A DNA stretch of 64,000 nt, taken from contig OW818648.1 of the NCBI GenBank assembly GCA_942492735.1, forward strand, positions 4,030,001-4,094,000. The letters are read 5' to 3'. A program made the position numbers and the translations under genes. The notes beneath the pieces were generated by a model. It was not told the DNA's origin. It saw only the letters and a program-made list of their open reading frames with translations, and did not search any database. Position 1 is the first letter of the stretch. The number at the start of each line of letters is the position of its first letter. The stretch is from Sporobacter sp942492735. GTDB taxonomy: Bacteria; Bacillota; Clostridia; Oscillospirales; Oscillospiraceae. Shown here one piece after another: positions 17,683 to 27,900 of this stretch.

Positions 17683-18327
17683 ATGACAGTCAGCGAAGCC
17701 CTCGTGCAGCGCCGCAGTAAGCGCGCCTTTCGACCAGACCCTATTCCGCGCGAAACGCTCATCAAAATCCTAAAGGACGCCGCGCAGTCCCCCTCCTGGG
17801 CAAACTCCCAGCCATGGGATGTCTTCGTCGCCGAAGGCGAAACCCTTAAAAGAATCAAGACCGGTTACGCAGAAAGCTACGCAAAAGCCGTTTCGGCCGC
17901 TCCCGAGGTCCCCCGCCCCGTCGAATGGAGCGAAGCTGCCAAAGCCCGCCAGAAAGGACTCTTCCCCGATATGGTGCGCGATTGCGGCGACGCCGTCAAT
18001 CAGTTTGGCGCTCTCAATCAACGCATGTTTGACGCCCCGTGTGTCATCTTCATCTGCATGGATAAGCTCCTGACCGAATGGTCGCTGTACGACATCGGTG
18101 CCTATTCCCAGAGCTTTATGCTCTCCGCTCTTGAAAACGGCCTCGGTACAATCCCCGCTATCACAACAGTCCTCTACCCCGACGTCCTGCGTCAAGAACT
18201 GAACATCCCCGACAATCTCAAAATCACCATCGGCATCGCCCTCGGCTACACCGATGAGAACAACGCCATCAACAACTTCAAAAGCGCCAGAACCCCCATA
18301 GAAGAAAACGTCCGTTTCAGTGACTAA
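17683..18327 (+). CDS. Nitroreductase-family flavoprotein (second of two)
   Basis: A second FMN-dependent oxidoreductase, 214 aa, only distantly like its neighbour. It opens with EALVQRRSKRAFRPDPIP and DAAQSPSWANSQPWDVFVA, the flavin-binding pattern, and has an insert of about 30 residues (to about residue 105) that the first enzyme lacks; GLGTIPAITTVLYPD is the later conserved segment. GGAGGAATTTTA precedes the ATG. It is probably co-transcribed with the first enzyme and ends at a hairpin shared with the convergent gene. The extra length suggests a different substrate. Confidence 0.95.
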   Translation: MTVSEALVQRRSKRAFRPDPIPRETLIKILKDAAQSPSWANSQPWDVFVAEGETLKRIKTGYAESYAKAVSAAPEVPRPVEWSEAAKARQKGLFPDMVRDCGDAVNQFGALNQRMFDAPCVIFICMDKLLTEWSLYDIGAYSQSFMLSALENGLGTIPAITTVLYPDVLRQELNIPDNLKITIGIALGYTDENNAINNFKSARTPIEENVRFSD

Positions 18328-18340
18328 ACCGCAACAAATG

Positions 18341-18380
18341 ACATCAGGCAGTTTTCCACACTTGGAGAACTGCCTGATGT
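18341..18380. terminator. Long hairpin between convergent genes
   Basis: ACATCAGGCAGTT (18341-18353) pairs perfectly with AACTGCCTGATGT, extended inward by wobble pairs. No T-run is seen on either strand, so termination efficiency is uncertain; it sits exactly between two convergent genes. Confidence 0.65.
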
Positions 18381-18387
18381 CCTTGCG

Positions 18388-19917
18388 TTATAATAAAGGA
18401 ACGATGCGCTGATAAAGGTAGTATATCGACGAATAGCTTTTAGAGTGAAATACATCTGAGCAAATCAGACGATATTTGTTAAAGTTAACTAAATCAAGTT
18501 CGGCGTTTTCGGTCACCACAAACTCCACGCAGCCCGATTGCAAATAGCCGTTTTGCGCTTCGCTTATCGAAGCATACATGATGTTCAATGTGGAAAAATA
18601 CTTCACCGTCGGCACAATATTTGCAGCCGTATAGAATCCGGAGTCCATAAATCCGTAATTTAACAGTGTCGGCTTATCATCCAATTCATGCATGATATCG
18701 CTGAAATTATGTTGAATCATCACGTCCTTATCCATACCGAAGAAATATGTATTAGGGCTAAAGCAAAAAGCGTAGATGCCGATGAGTACGACGAATACGG
18801 CGCTGCATACAGGCTCAAAATGTTTTATAGCGCCCTTTCGTCTTTTTACCGTCATATTGATAAGCAGCACGAAAGGAATAACGCCGAATACCGTGTACAC
18901 GCCCAGAATAAGCGGATAATAAGCATAGGCCTTACCGCCAACATATATGCCCGCCGCCAATAGGACAAAGGTGATAATGATTCCGTTTTTCTCGGTTATT
19001 GGCACTCGTTTTCTCGGTACGAGTAATATCCAGAGCAGACCGGCAGCGACCGGTATTGAATACCACGGATTTTTATACATACCCCTTAAAAAGTTGATGA
19101 AATCGCGATAAAACGCAGTCAGTAAATCCCCTGAAACTGGTGAATATAAGAAAATGTTGTTATAAAAATAGACTTGCCACAAGTCGCTCAACGCATGATT
19201 GAAATAAAAATAGCACATCCATGGAAGCGTTGCCGCCAGCACACCCAGTATAAACGATACAGCGGTTTTCAGCGCGGGTAGAAAGCCGCTGTTTTTAAGC
19301 TGCAGGATAAAGATAATTGCAATCCAACCGATGTAAAAACCATTGAGGGTATATTTCATCCAGAATATGCAGCCTGCGAAAAATCCATTGAGCAAAACGA
19401 CCGGCAGACCGAACGTGTGTGGTACACCTTTCTGCGTGCTTCGAAGCAGGGTGAGCATATGATAGATAGACCACGAGAGAACCGGTAAAGCTAATTCTTC
19501 AACGCTGCACCCGCCAAGCACAAAGCTGTATGAGGCGGCGCAGACTGCGCCGATGGCTGCGGGAACCCAATACGGTGTATGATCCGCATACAGCTCAGCA
19601 ATGCGGATAATACTCAGCATAAATGCGGCAAGGGCAGCCGTTTCAAGTAAATATACGCCGAAAAAAGTATTGTTCGATATCAGGTACGCAAGACCGTACA
19701 GAAAGTAGAGCAAGGGACCTTTTTGTTCATAGAGGTCGCGATAAGGTATCACACCGTTCATCATGGATTTCCCCACGGTGAAAAAGCAATTGGCATCTGC
19801 GGCGTTATTAAACGGGTAGAACGGAGATGAACACGAGCAGATCGCAATAAGTACAGCCGAAGCAAACAGGCAAAACAGAAAGCGCGTCTGCTGAATTTTT
19901 TTTTCTTTTTTTATCAT
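18388..19917 (-). CDS. Multi-pass membrane protein, GT-C (family 39-like) glycosyltransferase
   Basis: Predicted polytopic membrane protein of 509 aa with about eleven hydrophobic segments and a soluble C-terminal tail (from about 410). The first extracytoplasmic loop has the acidic/aromatic pattern of lipid-phosphate-sugar-dependent GT-C enzymes: NAADANCFF then IPYRDLYEQKGPLLYFLYG (about 50-75). This fits the ArnT/PMT (GT39) superfamily, which transfers sugars from polyprenyl carriers on the outer membrane face. GGAGG precedes the ATG. No glycan cluster surrounds it, so the acceptor is unknown. An alternative is an uncharacterised membrane protein of the same fold. Confidence 0.75.
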   Translation of the reverse strand: MIKKEKKIQQTRFLFCLFASAVLIAICSCSSPFYPFNNAADANCFFTVGKSMMNGVIPYRDLYEQKGPLLYFLYGLAYLISNNTFFGVYLLETAALAAFMLSIIRIAELYADHTPYWVPAAIGAVCAASYSFVLGGCSVEELALPVLSWSIYHMLTLLRSTQKGVPHTFGLPVVLLNGFFAGCIFWMKYTLNGFYIGWIAIIFILQLKNSGFLPALKTAVSFILGVLAATLPWMCYFYFNHALSDLWQVYFYNNIFLYSPVSGDLLTAFYRDFINFLRGMYKNPWYSIPVAAGLLWILLVPRKRVPITEKNGIIITFVLLAAGIYVGGKAYAYYPLILGVYTVFGVIPFVLLINMTVKRRKGAIKHFEPVCSAVFVVLIGIYAFCFSPNTYFFGMDKDVMIQHNFSDIMHELDDKPTLLNYGFMDSGFYTAANIVPTVKYFSTLNIMYASISEAQNGYLQSGCVEFVVTENAELDLVNFNKYRLICSDVFHSKSYSSIYYLYQRIVPLL

Positions 19918-20040
19918 CAGAGTGCCTCCGTCCCTCCGTCATGCCATATATCAACGGTGCTAACTGTGGTTCATTATATGTGGCGTAACATTTGAAGTCA
20001 AGCCGACGTTACAGTAACATCACGCTGTTATGCGATGTTA

Positions 20041-20078
20041 AGCGGCTCTCCAAGAGTTAATCATCTTGAAGAGCCGCT
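20041..20078 (-). terminator. Hairpin after the dCache-GGDEF gene
   Basis: AGCGGCTCT (20041-20049) pairs with AGAGCCGCT (20070-20078), with an inner CAAG/CTTG stem. The minus-strand side lacks a T-run, so this is a likely but not classic terminator. Confidence 0.55.
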
Positions 20079-20095
20079 TGATTTTCGACGGCTAT

Positions 20096-21649
20096 CTAAT
20101 CGTTGCGATCATAACGGGCTATACAGTTTCGTCCTCTTGCCTTAGCAAGGTACATCGCATCATCAACACGCTTATATAAACTGATAAAGGATTCCGCTAT
20201 TGTTTTTTCGGCAACGCCAAAGCTGGCTGTGCATAGACCGGCAACAGGATGTTTGTTGCTTTCCAGAGCTCTGCGGATCTTTTCGGCAACCTCTAAGGCA
20301 CCGTCTATATCTGTTCTCGGCAGCAGCAGCATGAATTCTTCACCACCGAGCCGGACCAGGACATCTGCTTTACGAATGTTATTTCTTATGGTTTCTGCGG
20401 CATATTTCAGCACCTCGTCTCCCACAGGATGACCCCAGGTGTCGTTAACTTTCTTAAAATAGTCCAGATCCATATTGATTATAGAAAGAGGCTCCTTATA
20501 TCTGTCAGCATGTGACATTTCCGTTTCGATGATCGCATCTAAAAAGCGCCTATTTTTCAGTCCTGTCAACGGGTCGGTTAATGCGCTTTCTCTAATTTTC
20601 TCCTCGGCTTTTCGACGAACCGTCACCTCTTTGAATGTGATTAAGAGAAGAATGGCAACAAACACGACCGGCAATGTGTATACCAACGCTTTGCCAATAA
20701 ATAAATAAACAGGAATAATCAGCAGCATCGTCCAGGGCGTATCGGCAATCGCAGACTTGTAAATATAGTTACTGCCGACGATTTGAAGTGAATCGTTTTG
20801 AGCTGCTTCTATTTTTGTCATATCACTTTCCGATATCTTTTCAGACGCACTTAAGTTATAAACGCCGTCATCCATTTTACTGTTCTCGCTTGAGGCGATA
20901 ACCGAAAAATCGCCGTCAATTAAGTATCCCTTATAGTCGCATTCAAGCAGCTGACTCAGACTCATGGTCGTGACGTCAATAGAGACAACGCCCTTAAACT
21001 TCGCGCCGTCATAGATCGGACCCGACAGAGAAACCATCATTCCTTTACCTGCCGCGTCTAAATATACCGGTGTCCAGACAAGTTGACGGTCAGGGTTGTT
21101 TTGAGGATTTGCCAATCTAAAATAATCCCTATTTTTCAGCTCGTCCGTGTACTGAAATTCATACGACGAAATCCAGGGGTAGACATTGATAAAATTGTTG
21201 TCACTAAGATAGTACACCCAGGCAACATTCGGAAGTCTGTCAAAGAATTTGGAGAAGAAAAGATTAAAATTCAGCGCAAGATACAGTTCTTCCCGCTCTT
21301 TGCCGCTTTCGGGGATGGTCCCCGCTCCCGTCAAATTCCCTGTGGTGTTTTGCTGCTGGCTTCCTTCGACATTATTCATATTATAGCTGTTAGAATCCGG
21401 TTCATATTCTATCAGACTGAAAAGATTCGCATCTTCGACAGTGCTGTTGAGACGAAAGTAATTGTCTCCGTATACAGTCAGCGTTTCAATGAAATTACGG
21501 CTGAAACTTATTTCGTCATCAATACTCGATCGTATCGATACGCCTGTTGCAGCGTAGTTTTTAATGAAGTTATTATAGTTCTCGACAAACACAACAACGA
21601 TCACAGCAACAATAATTATCGAATATAAATACTTAATGGAGTTCTTCAT
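20096..21649 (-). CDS. Membrane diguanylate cyclase with extracytoplasmic Cache domain
   Basis: Signalling enzyme of 517 aa predicted to make cyclic-di-GMP from two GTP. A first membrane helix (about 8-24) and a second (about 315-335) bracket a roughly 290-residue extracytoplasmic domain with dCache features (WVYYLSDNNF, KNRDYFRLA, VSLSGPIYD, VVSIDVT). The GGDEF domain occupies about 350-515: DPLTGLKNRR, NMDLDYFKKVND and active-site RLGGEEF, preceded by RKAD, the RxxD inhibitory site. It is predicted active and product-inhibited. The ligand of the sensor domain is unknown. A further c-di-GMP enzyme gene lies about 3.3 kb upstream on the same strand. Confidence 0.95.
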   Translation of the reverse strand: MKNSIKYLYSIIIVAVIVVVFVENYNNFIKNYAATGVSIRSSIDDEISFSRNFIETLTVYGDNYFRLNSTVEDANLFSLIEYEPDSNSYNMNNVEGSQQQNTTGNLTGAGTIPESGKEREELYLALNFNLFFSKFFDRLPNVAWVYYLSDNNFINVYPWISSYEFQYTDELKNRDYFRLANPQNNPDRQLVWTPVYLDAAGKGMMVSLSGPIYDGAKFKGVVSIDVTTMSLSQLLECDYKGYLIDGDFSVIASSENSKMDDGVYNLSASEKISESDMTKIEAAQNDSLQIVGSNYIYKSAIADTPWTMLLIIPVYLFIGKALVYTLPVVFVAILLLITFKEVTVRRKAEEKIRESALTDPLTGLKNRRFLDAIIETEMSHADRYKEPLSIINMDLDYFKKVNDTWGHPVGDEVLKYAAETIRNNIRKADVLVRLGGEEFMLLLPRTDIDGALEVAEKIRRALESNKHPVAGLCTASFGVAEKTIAESFISLYKRVDDAMYLAKARGRNCIARYDRND

Positions 21650-21744
21650 TTTTCATCCTCTGATCATATGCTGAAAGTTGTTCGAGACAGCTTACCACTC
21701 AATTCTCAGCGAATTCTAAAACTCTCCTTGTTATTTCCAATATG

Positions 21745-23070
21745 TTATTTGCCGTAAGGCCATGGTACCTTGGCATACGACAGCATAAACAAATCGATCA
21801 TGTCGCCGCGGCTTCTGTGATACCGCTCAATTACCGCATCAAAAATATAGCTTTCATCGTTGAATACGATTTCGACCCAGCCGTGCGGACTGTTATTCAC
21901 GCCGACGCTGCCGCTGATCACGGCCGCATCATATCCAAGCCTTCTTGCCAGCAGATTGAAAACGGCGGCAAAACCGTAGCAGTTGTTGTGCCCTGTCTGA
22001 AACATGTACAACCCCTCCTTCACCACCCATCCCGTATCACCGACGGCGTAAATAGGACGGACAATATAGGTGAAGCTGTCACGCGTGTAATTATAGACCG
22101 CTCGGAGCTTTTCAAGCTGGGTCATGGAGGGATTCGTGACCTTCAGGACGACTTCCGTGATATAGTCGTCCAGCTCCTCCTTGCCGGTCGTGCTCCTGCC
22201 CCTCTGATCAAAAAAGAAGGCACCGCGTTTTGTATCGCGGATAAAATACCCATTCTCATCTTCAAAATACAGCTGGCCCTCAATGAGATGGAAGCCGGGC
22301 TCTATTTCGGTCTTTTCTTCATTAAACGATGTCCATACTTCCGTGCCCGAAGCCTTACTGTATTGATGGTCGATCGCTGCTTCCATAATGTCGTAATAAG
22401 CCCAGTAATCCTCAGGCACATCAGGGAATATGCGAATGCCTGCCGCCGAATCAATGATCTCACGGCTTGCATAGCGCTGCAGCACTCGGTTCATGATAAC
22501 AACTGCTTCCGCGCGCGTTATCGCATCATTTGGCCTGAATAACCCATTACCGCTACCCATAACCCAACCCATAGTCTCGGCAGACGCCACCGCTTTGGCT
22601 GCCCAGCTGTTAATGGGCACATCGCTGAAGCTGAGATTCCCGTCTTTGATCGGGTAAAAGCGCGACAGAAATACGACGAATTCAGCGCGCGTCATATTGC
22701 CGTCAGGTTTGAAACGGCCTGTCCCGTCACCATAAATCAAGCCCATGGAGGCCATGGTGGAAACAGCCTTATAATACCACTTGTTTAGGGCAACATCCGG
22801 AAAAGAAACGGTGATTTCATCCGGCTCAGTCACAAGGCCATATAGCATCTGGCAGGCTTCGCCTCTGGTCATCGGGTCTTCAGGCTTAAATAGGCCCGTG
22901 GGCATACCGTCCATATATTTCATATGATCAGCCGTGTTGAGCTTGACGAACTCGACCGGCGCAGCGACAGCCGCATTTTGCTCTGCCGCTATAGCTGTTG
23001 GTGTCAGGCTAAGCGCCAGAACGAAGACGAGCACTGCCAATATCATTTTTTTATTTTTCAACCGTTCCAC
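21745..23070 (-). CDS. S-layer (SLH) protein with transglutaminase-like domain
   Basis: Secreted cell-wall protein of 441 aa. A signal peptide ends near residue 29 (PTAIAAEQ). Three SLH repeats follow (about 40-95, 100-155, 160-215), each with a TRGEA/TRAEF/TRAEA core, and bind secondary cell-wall polymer. The C-terminal part (about 300-435) is a transglutaminase/protease-like domain with the triad Cys near 364 (HNNCYGFA), His near 389 (SPHGWVEI) and Asp near 403 (IFDAVIE). It could cleave or cross-link wall proteins. The start is a GTG with GAAAGG upstream; an ATG at residue 9 is an alternative. Confidence 0.93.
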   Translation of the reverse strand: MERLKNKKMILAVLVFVLALSLTPTAIAAEQNAAVAAPVEFVKLNTADHMKYMDGMPTGLFKPEDPMTRGEACQMLYGLVTEPDEITVSFPDVALNKWYYKAVSTMASMGLIYGDGTGRFKPDGNMTRAEFVVFLSRFYPIKDGNLSFSDVPINSWAAKAVASAETMGWVMGSGNGLFRPNDAITRAEAVVIMNRVLQRYASREIIDSAAGIRIFPDVPEDYWAYYDIMEAAIDHQYSKASGTEVWTSFNEEKTEIEPGFHLIEGQLYFEDENGYFIRDTKRGAFFFDQRGRSTTGKEELDDYITEVVLKVTNPSMTQLEKLRAVYNYTRDSFTYIVRPIYAVGDTGWVVKEGLYMFQTGHNNCYGFAAVFNLLARRLGYDAAVISGSVGVNNSPHGWVEIVFNDESYIFDAVIERYHRSRGDMIDLFMLSYAKVPWPYGK

Positions 23071-23250
23071 TGCCTTTCTCTATCGCTGCGATACATACAC
23101 CTTACGATTATTCACATAATTTGTCCATATATTTTTATGGCGCTGTTTGGTTTTTCGCGGCGGCAGTTGTGTTATATTCACACAAAAATCCCTTGCTCGC
23201 AGCGCATGTATATGGTACAATACACTAAACCAACTAAAGGAGTGATCACC

Positions 23251-23472
23251 ATGAAACGCTACGAGCTTATTACTGAAAGACACCAGCCGAACTGCAGCGG
23301 CAGACCGATTCTTCATGATTTCAGCGAAATCGAAACCGAAAGTCCGATTGACTACGTCAAAGCGCACACCAAGAATGCCAAACTCGAGATTGATACAGAC
23401 GCCGACAAAACAACCACCATTGTGGCTGAAGAAGGCGATTACAGGACAAAATTCGTCTTCTCCGAAGTCTGA
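23251..23472 (+). CDS. Small conserved-looking hypothetical protein (73 aa)
   Basis: A 73-aa acidic, hydrophilic protein with no signal peptide or membrane segment. Support for a real gene is strong translation context: AAAGGAG with an 8-nt spacer before the ATG at 23251, its own upstream gap, and a terminator just after the stop. The open frame continues upstream without a better start. Composition is rich in Glu, Asp and Thr, with an ASPxDYVKAH-like centre (SPIDYVKAHTKNAK). I recognise no family and cannot assign a function. It lies between two divergent and convergent minus-strand genes, so it is a single-gene unit. Confidence 0.7.
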   Translation: MKRYELITERHQPNCSGRPILHDFSEIETESPIDYVKAHTKNAKLEIDTDADKTTTIVAEEGDYRTKFVFSEV

Positions 23473-23528
23473 TAATGAGCTCCCGCGAGTCAAACGTCAT
23501 GCGGGTGATATAATGTACATTAAACGAA

Positions 23529-23561
23529 GAACCTGCGAGGCCTTGAGCTTCGCAGGTTCTC
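23529..23561. terminator. Bidirectional terminator between small ORF and binding-protein gene
   Basis: AGAACCTGCGA (23529-23539) pairs with TCGCAGGTTCT (23550-23560). It lies between convergent genes and has T-rich sequence on both sides, though not a long uninterrupted run. Confidence 0.75.
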
Positions 23562-23574
23562 TTAATGTTATTGA

Positions 23575-24810
23575 TTATCCGGCAAACGACGCGGGGGGAT
23601 CCATTGTCACAGGATAATCTTTCGGATTAGGAACATTATATTTATACTGATCAATACCTGTATATTTATCGACGAATTCAAGATAATCCTGATACATATC
23701 CTTGGTAATCGTCGTTGACGGGAGCATCAGGCTGGCATATTTTTCGCCGTTGCCCTTGTCGACCCATTGCGGCCACAGGGTCTCAGCAGTTGCCTGGCCT
23801 GTGATCATCGCATACAGACCGCAGAAGATCGGCTCGCCATAGAGTCTCTGATCGGTGAATATAGCGGCTTTCCAGGGACCGGCTGTTCCAGCATCCCACT
23901 GATTGATGAGGGATGAACCGCCGGCTGTGCAGCAAACTGTTTGATCGGTTTTACCGGCAGCTTCAGCAGCTCTTGCAATACCGTCAGTGTAGTCATCAAA
24001 GAATCCGCAGCCGATCCAGTACTTGATCTGGGGATTGGCAGCCATCGTGGTAGCAGCAAGGTTATAACCTGTCTGGCCGGTCATGTCGCCTGTGACGCCG
24101 TCACCGAAGAAAAAGTTGGCTTCAGGATATCCGTTGGCTAAAAAAGCTGCTTTAGCGCCTTGGTGACGCATCTCAAGAAGCGGAACAACGGAGAAGCCGA
24201 TGAACAAACCGCCGGTATTTTCGGGTGTAGCATCCGGCCAGTTCGCCTTGGCATAATCGATGCACCACTGGAACATGTCTCTGCCGAAACCAAAGTTGTC
24301 AAAACCAACGCTCGGATGCAGCCGCTTGCCGTCTTCACCAAATGCCGTATTCATGCAGCCCATCCACGGCAGCTGGAGTTCATTCATGAGATCATAAACA
24401 GCCGGGAAAACCGTTGAGTCCGGGTCAAGCAGCAAGCCTGAATAACCCTGATCAGCGTAGGTTTCAATTGTTGTAAGAAATGCGTCGGCGTCGGCCGCGG
24501 AGAAGCTGTTGAATTCCACGTTCATGCGGTCAGCCCAAGCTTTGAACGCGCCAGCGAACATATCGTAAAGAACGCTGGTACCGGAGTACATATACGCAAT
24601 TTTGTATCTTTCTGCCTTGGTATAGTCAACGGAAGGGTCAAAGAAACCGATATCTATCGCGCCTTTGGGCGTTTCAGTTGCCGGGGCGCTTGCGCTGGGA
24701 GCTACGCTGGCCGGAGCGCTGGGGGATGGGGATGTCGTGGTACCGTCGTTACAAGCGAATAGCGAGAAAACCATGAGCGATGCGAGTAGGATTGCCATTA
24801 CTTTTTTCAT
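23575..24810 (-). CDS. Sugar-type ABC substrate-binding lipoprotein (orphan)
   Basis: Extracytoplasmic binding protein of 411 aa, type-1 periplasmic-binding fold (Peripla_BP_4-like). The signal peptide ends at a lipobox with Cys20 (LFAC), followed by a Ser/Pro/Ala-rich linker to about residue 48. The mature part begins YKIAYMYSGTSVLYDMFAGAF and contains the GYSGLLLDPD and WIGCGFFDDYTDGIARA segments typical of ribose-like binding proteins. GGAGG precedes the ATG. No ABC ATPase or permease gene is adjacent; its neighbours are cyclic-di-GMP enzymes and a wall protein. It may serve a transporter encoded elsewhere, or act as a ligand sensor; the second is inference. Confidence 0.9.
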   Translation of the reverse strand: MKKVMAILLASLMVFSLFACNDGTTTSPSPSAPASVAPSASAPATETPKGAIDIGFFDPSVDYTKAERYKIAYMYSGTSVLYDMFAGAFKAWADRMNVEFNSFSAADADAFLTTIETYADQGYSGLLLDPDSTVFPAVYDLMNELQLPWMGCMNTAFGEDGKRLHPSVGFDNFGFGRDMFQWCIDYAKANWPDATPENTGGLFIGFSVVPLLEMRHQGAKAAFLANGYPEANFFFGDGVTGDMTGQTGYNLAATTMAANPQIKYWIGCGFFDDYTDGIARAAEAAGKTDQTVCCTAGGSSLINQWDAGTAGPWKAAIFTDQRLYGEPIFCGLYAMITGQATAETLWPQWVDKGNGEKYASLMLPSTTITKDMYQDYLEFVDKYTGIDQYKYNVPNPKDYPVTMDPPASFAG

Positions 24811-24930
24811 GAATTAGCCTCCTTTATTTACCGCCTACCAAGGCGTCCTAATATTTGCAGAATTCCTACCAAATAATAATTTCACCAACAGCCGTGCCAA
24901 ATATGTATAGACATGTTTTCTTATCGCTCA

Positions 24931-24983
24931 GACTTAAAAAACGGGCGTCTCCCAAGCCAATGGGAGACGCCCGTTTTAAAGTC
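24931..24983 (-). terminator. Terminator after the GGDEF-EAL gene
   Basis: An 18-bp GC-rich stem (AAAACGGGCGTCTCCCA with TGGGAGACGCCCGTTTT, loop AGCCAA) extends outward through AGACTT/AAGTCT. T-rich flank on the minus strand. It closes the preceding gene and lies upstream of the binding-protein gene. Confidence 0.88.
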
Positions 24984-24988
24984 TGGGT

Positions 24989-27900
24989 TTAATCGTGTTC
25001 TCTTAATATCCTCTCGAAATCCTCCGACGTAACGGGGTGGTAAAAATAGAATCCCTGTATCTCATCGCATTCCTTATCACAGAGGAAATTCAGCTGGAGC
25101 TCAGTTTCGACGCCTTCGGCGACGACCTTCAGGCCAAGATTATGCGCGAGGCCGATTATGCCTTTGGCGATTGCCTTTTCCTTCTCGCTTTTGCTGATGC
25201 CGCGGACAAACTGCATATCCATCTTAATCCGGTCAATCGGCATGCTGGTCAGACGGCTCAAGGATGAATATTCCGTACCGAAATCGTCGATGGAAATGGA
25301 GATACCCAATTTTTTCAGCCCATTGAGCACCTCGATGATATAGTCGGATTCGTTGACTGCGGCGCTTTCTGTAATCTCCAGCTCCAAAAACCGTGGCTCC
25401 AAATGTATTTCTTCTAAAATCTGCTTGACACGATAAGCGAACCCGGGATTCCTGAGCTGTATGATTGATACATTGACGGCAATTCTAATATCAGGCAAAC
25501 CGCAGATCTGCCACGTTCTGCATTGCAGGCAGGCCGTTCTGAGCACCCAATCGCCGATTGGACCGATGAGACCTGTCTGCTCCGCCAGCGGAATAAACAG
25601 GCCGGGTGCAATCAATCCGTTTTCAGGATGATTCCAGCGGATAAGGGCTTCAGCACCAATGATCTTTTTCGTTCCTGCGTTAACCTGCGGCTGATAGTGC
25701 AGAAAAAACTCATGTCTTTCTAACGCCCGGTACAGGCCGTTTGAAAGCGTCATCTTCTGCAGGATTTCATCTTTCATATCCGTGGTGCAGAATAGGTAAT
25801 TGTTTTTACCCTGTTCTTTTGCCTTGTACATCGCAATGTCAGCATTTTTTATAAGCGTTTCGGCATCATTGCCATCATAAGGATAAACAGCAACGCCCGC
25901 GCTGGCTGTTACGAAAAACTCCTGCTCGTTAAGGATGAACGGTTTGTCAAAAACACTCAGTATCTTTTCAGCGATCCTGACGATATCGTTCGTTGAATTA
26001 AGGTTGTTCAGCATGATTAGAAACTCATCACCGCCGAAACGAGAAATGGCATCCGACTTCCTCAGCAGCCCTGACAATTTTTCCGAAACCTTAATAATAA
26101 GCTTATCCCCGCCGTCATGCCCAATGGAATCGTTGACAGATTTGAAGGCATCAAGGTCGAGAAAAATAATCGACACGATTTTGTTCGTCCGCATTGACAG
26201 ATGAATGCTCTGCGCCACCCTGTCCTTAAAAAGCAGCCTGTTTGGCAGCTTTGTCAGATGATCGTAGTAAGCCATGAAATTGATTTCTTTTTCCCTGTTG
26301 ACTCTTTCAAAAGCATCGGCGAATATATTCAAAATGATCTTAAAGAAACCAAGTTGGTTTTCATGCCATTTTTTCGACTTACTCAGTGTGTCGATACCAA
26401 AAAAACCATAAAAAACGTCGTGAACAATAATAGGCATCGCAACGAACGATTTCTCCTCACTGTCAATGAGTCGTGGCAGCTCAACGCCGATTTCAGCGTT
26501 CATGTCACCGATATCGTCGGGTGCTAGAATATTACCGTCCTGCAGGTACCGCATAATCGCCGGTATGCTGTTTATGCTGATAATTCCCGTATCATACGCA
26601 GCTCTGTCATTATTTTTGCGAAGCCAAAAATATCTGCATATGAGATTCTCTCTGCTGTTGTCAATCAGATAGACATAGGCCCTGTCTGCCATTGTGAAGA
26701 ACCCGAGCTTCTCGAGCGTTTTGCGCATCTTTTCGTACAGATTGCTTTCATTGACACTGACAAAGTCGGACGAAATTTCCGTTATAAGCTTCTGTGTATC
26801 GATTTGAGCCTTGTTCTCATTAAGCTTTGCAATATAGACCTTTTTTACGAAGAAGGAAAACCAGATCCCTAATGCAAAAATACCGATACGAAAGATGTGA
26901 TCGATAGAATCTATTTTGACAGACAACTCGGGTTTTATGATCCAGACAATGATCTGCGTCAGTATGATGGATATCGTCAGTGTGGTCTGGATAATGCTTC
27001 TTCCGAATATCAGCGTAATAATCAGCAGAATAAAAGGGAACGCCCAGATCGTTAAGCCCGCAAAATCGATAAATCTCAGGGTAATGAGCGGTACGACGAT
27101 GGCTATCATGACCGCGTTGAGGATGTCTTTTAAGCCCATGTTTTTTATTTTGTGCTGAATTAATTGAAACAAGACGCCGATTAATGCCAGCGAGATACTG
27201 AATATCAGACTAGATGCGAGATTCTCGCGGCCGTAGATGACGTACCGGGTGATAAAATTCAGCAGACTGCCGATAAAAAAAGCGTCGGCCATGTAATTGA
27301 TTATTTTTGATCTTAACTGATCCGTCATCAGGATGGTATCTTCAGTAATATGATGCGGATTGAACAAACCATGTTTCTTAATAGTATAATAGATGACGGA
27401 GAAAGGAAACACCATCAGCAGCGGCCCGAGCTGCGGGATCGTGACAGAAAAAAGCAAATTGCCGAGTAAATCAATCAGCGCGCCCAAAATCATTGTCAGC
27501 GCAAATGAAAACAAAAGGATATAAAACTGCTTCTTAAATCTCGGATTCTTGCTTTTCTGTGCCCATCGCCACATGAGGTAAAAACCGGCGATAGAAAATA
27601 TAACGAAATAAACGGTATAGAACAAGTCCCAACCGTTGTTGACGGCGACATTCACCCAGCCCAGTGATGTTGACACCATGTGATATTGTCCGGGATTTAT
27701 GCCCGGGAACCAGGTAAACCCAAGGAGTGTTATTCCAGCCGGTATGTATAACAGCAATGTCTTCCACCATTTGCTAAAGAATCTGTCATTTTCGGTGTAA
27801 ACCAGCAGGAAATGCAGCAGCAGGCTGAAAAACGAGCCCCAGCCTAACGCCGAGAATCTTCTCCAAAACAAAACGATGGCCAGATTATCTGCCGTGATCG

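Noticed and set aside
17643..17858. Small minus-strand frame antisense to the nitroreductases
   Set aside because: Opposite a well-supported nitroreductase gene and without a ribosome site.
24811..24988. Missing ABC permease gene beside the binding protein
   Set aside because: The gap contains only a terminator; no frame encodes membrane segments.
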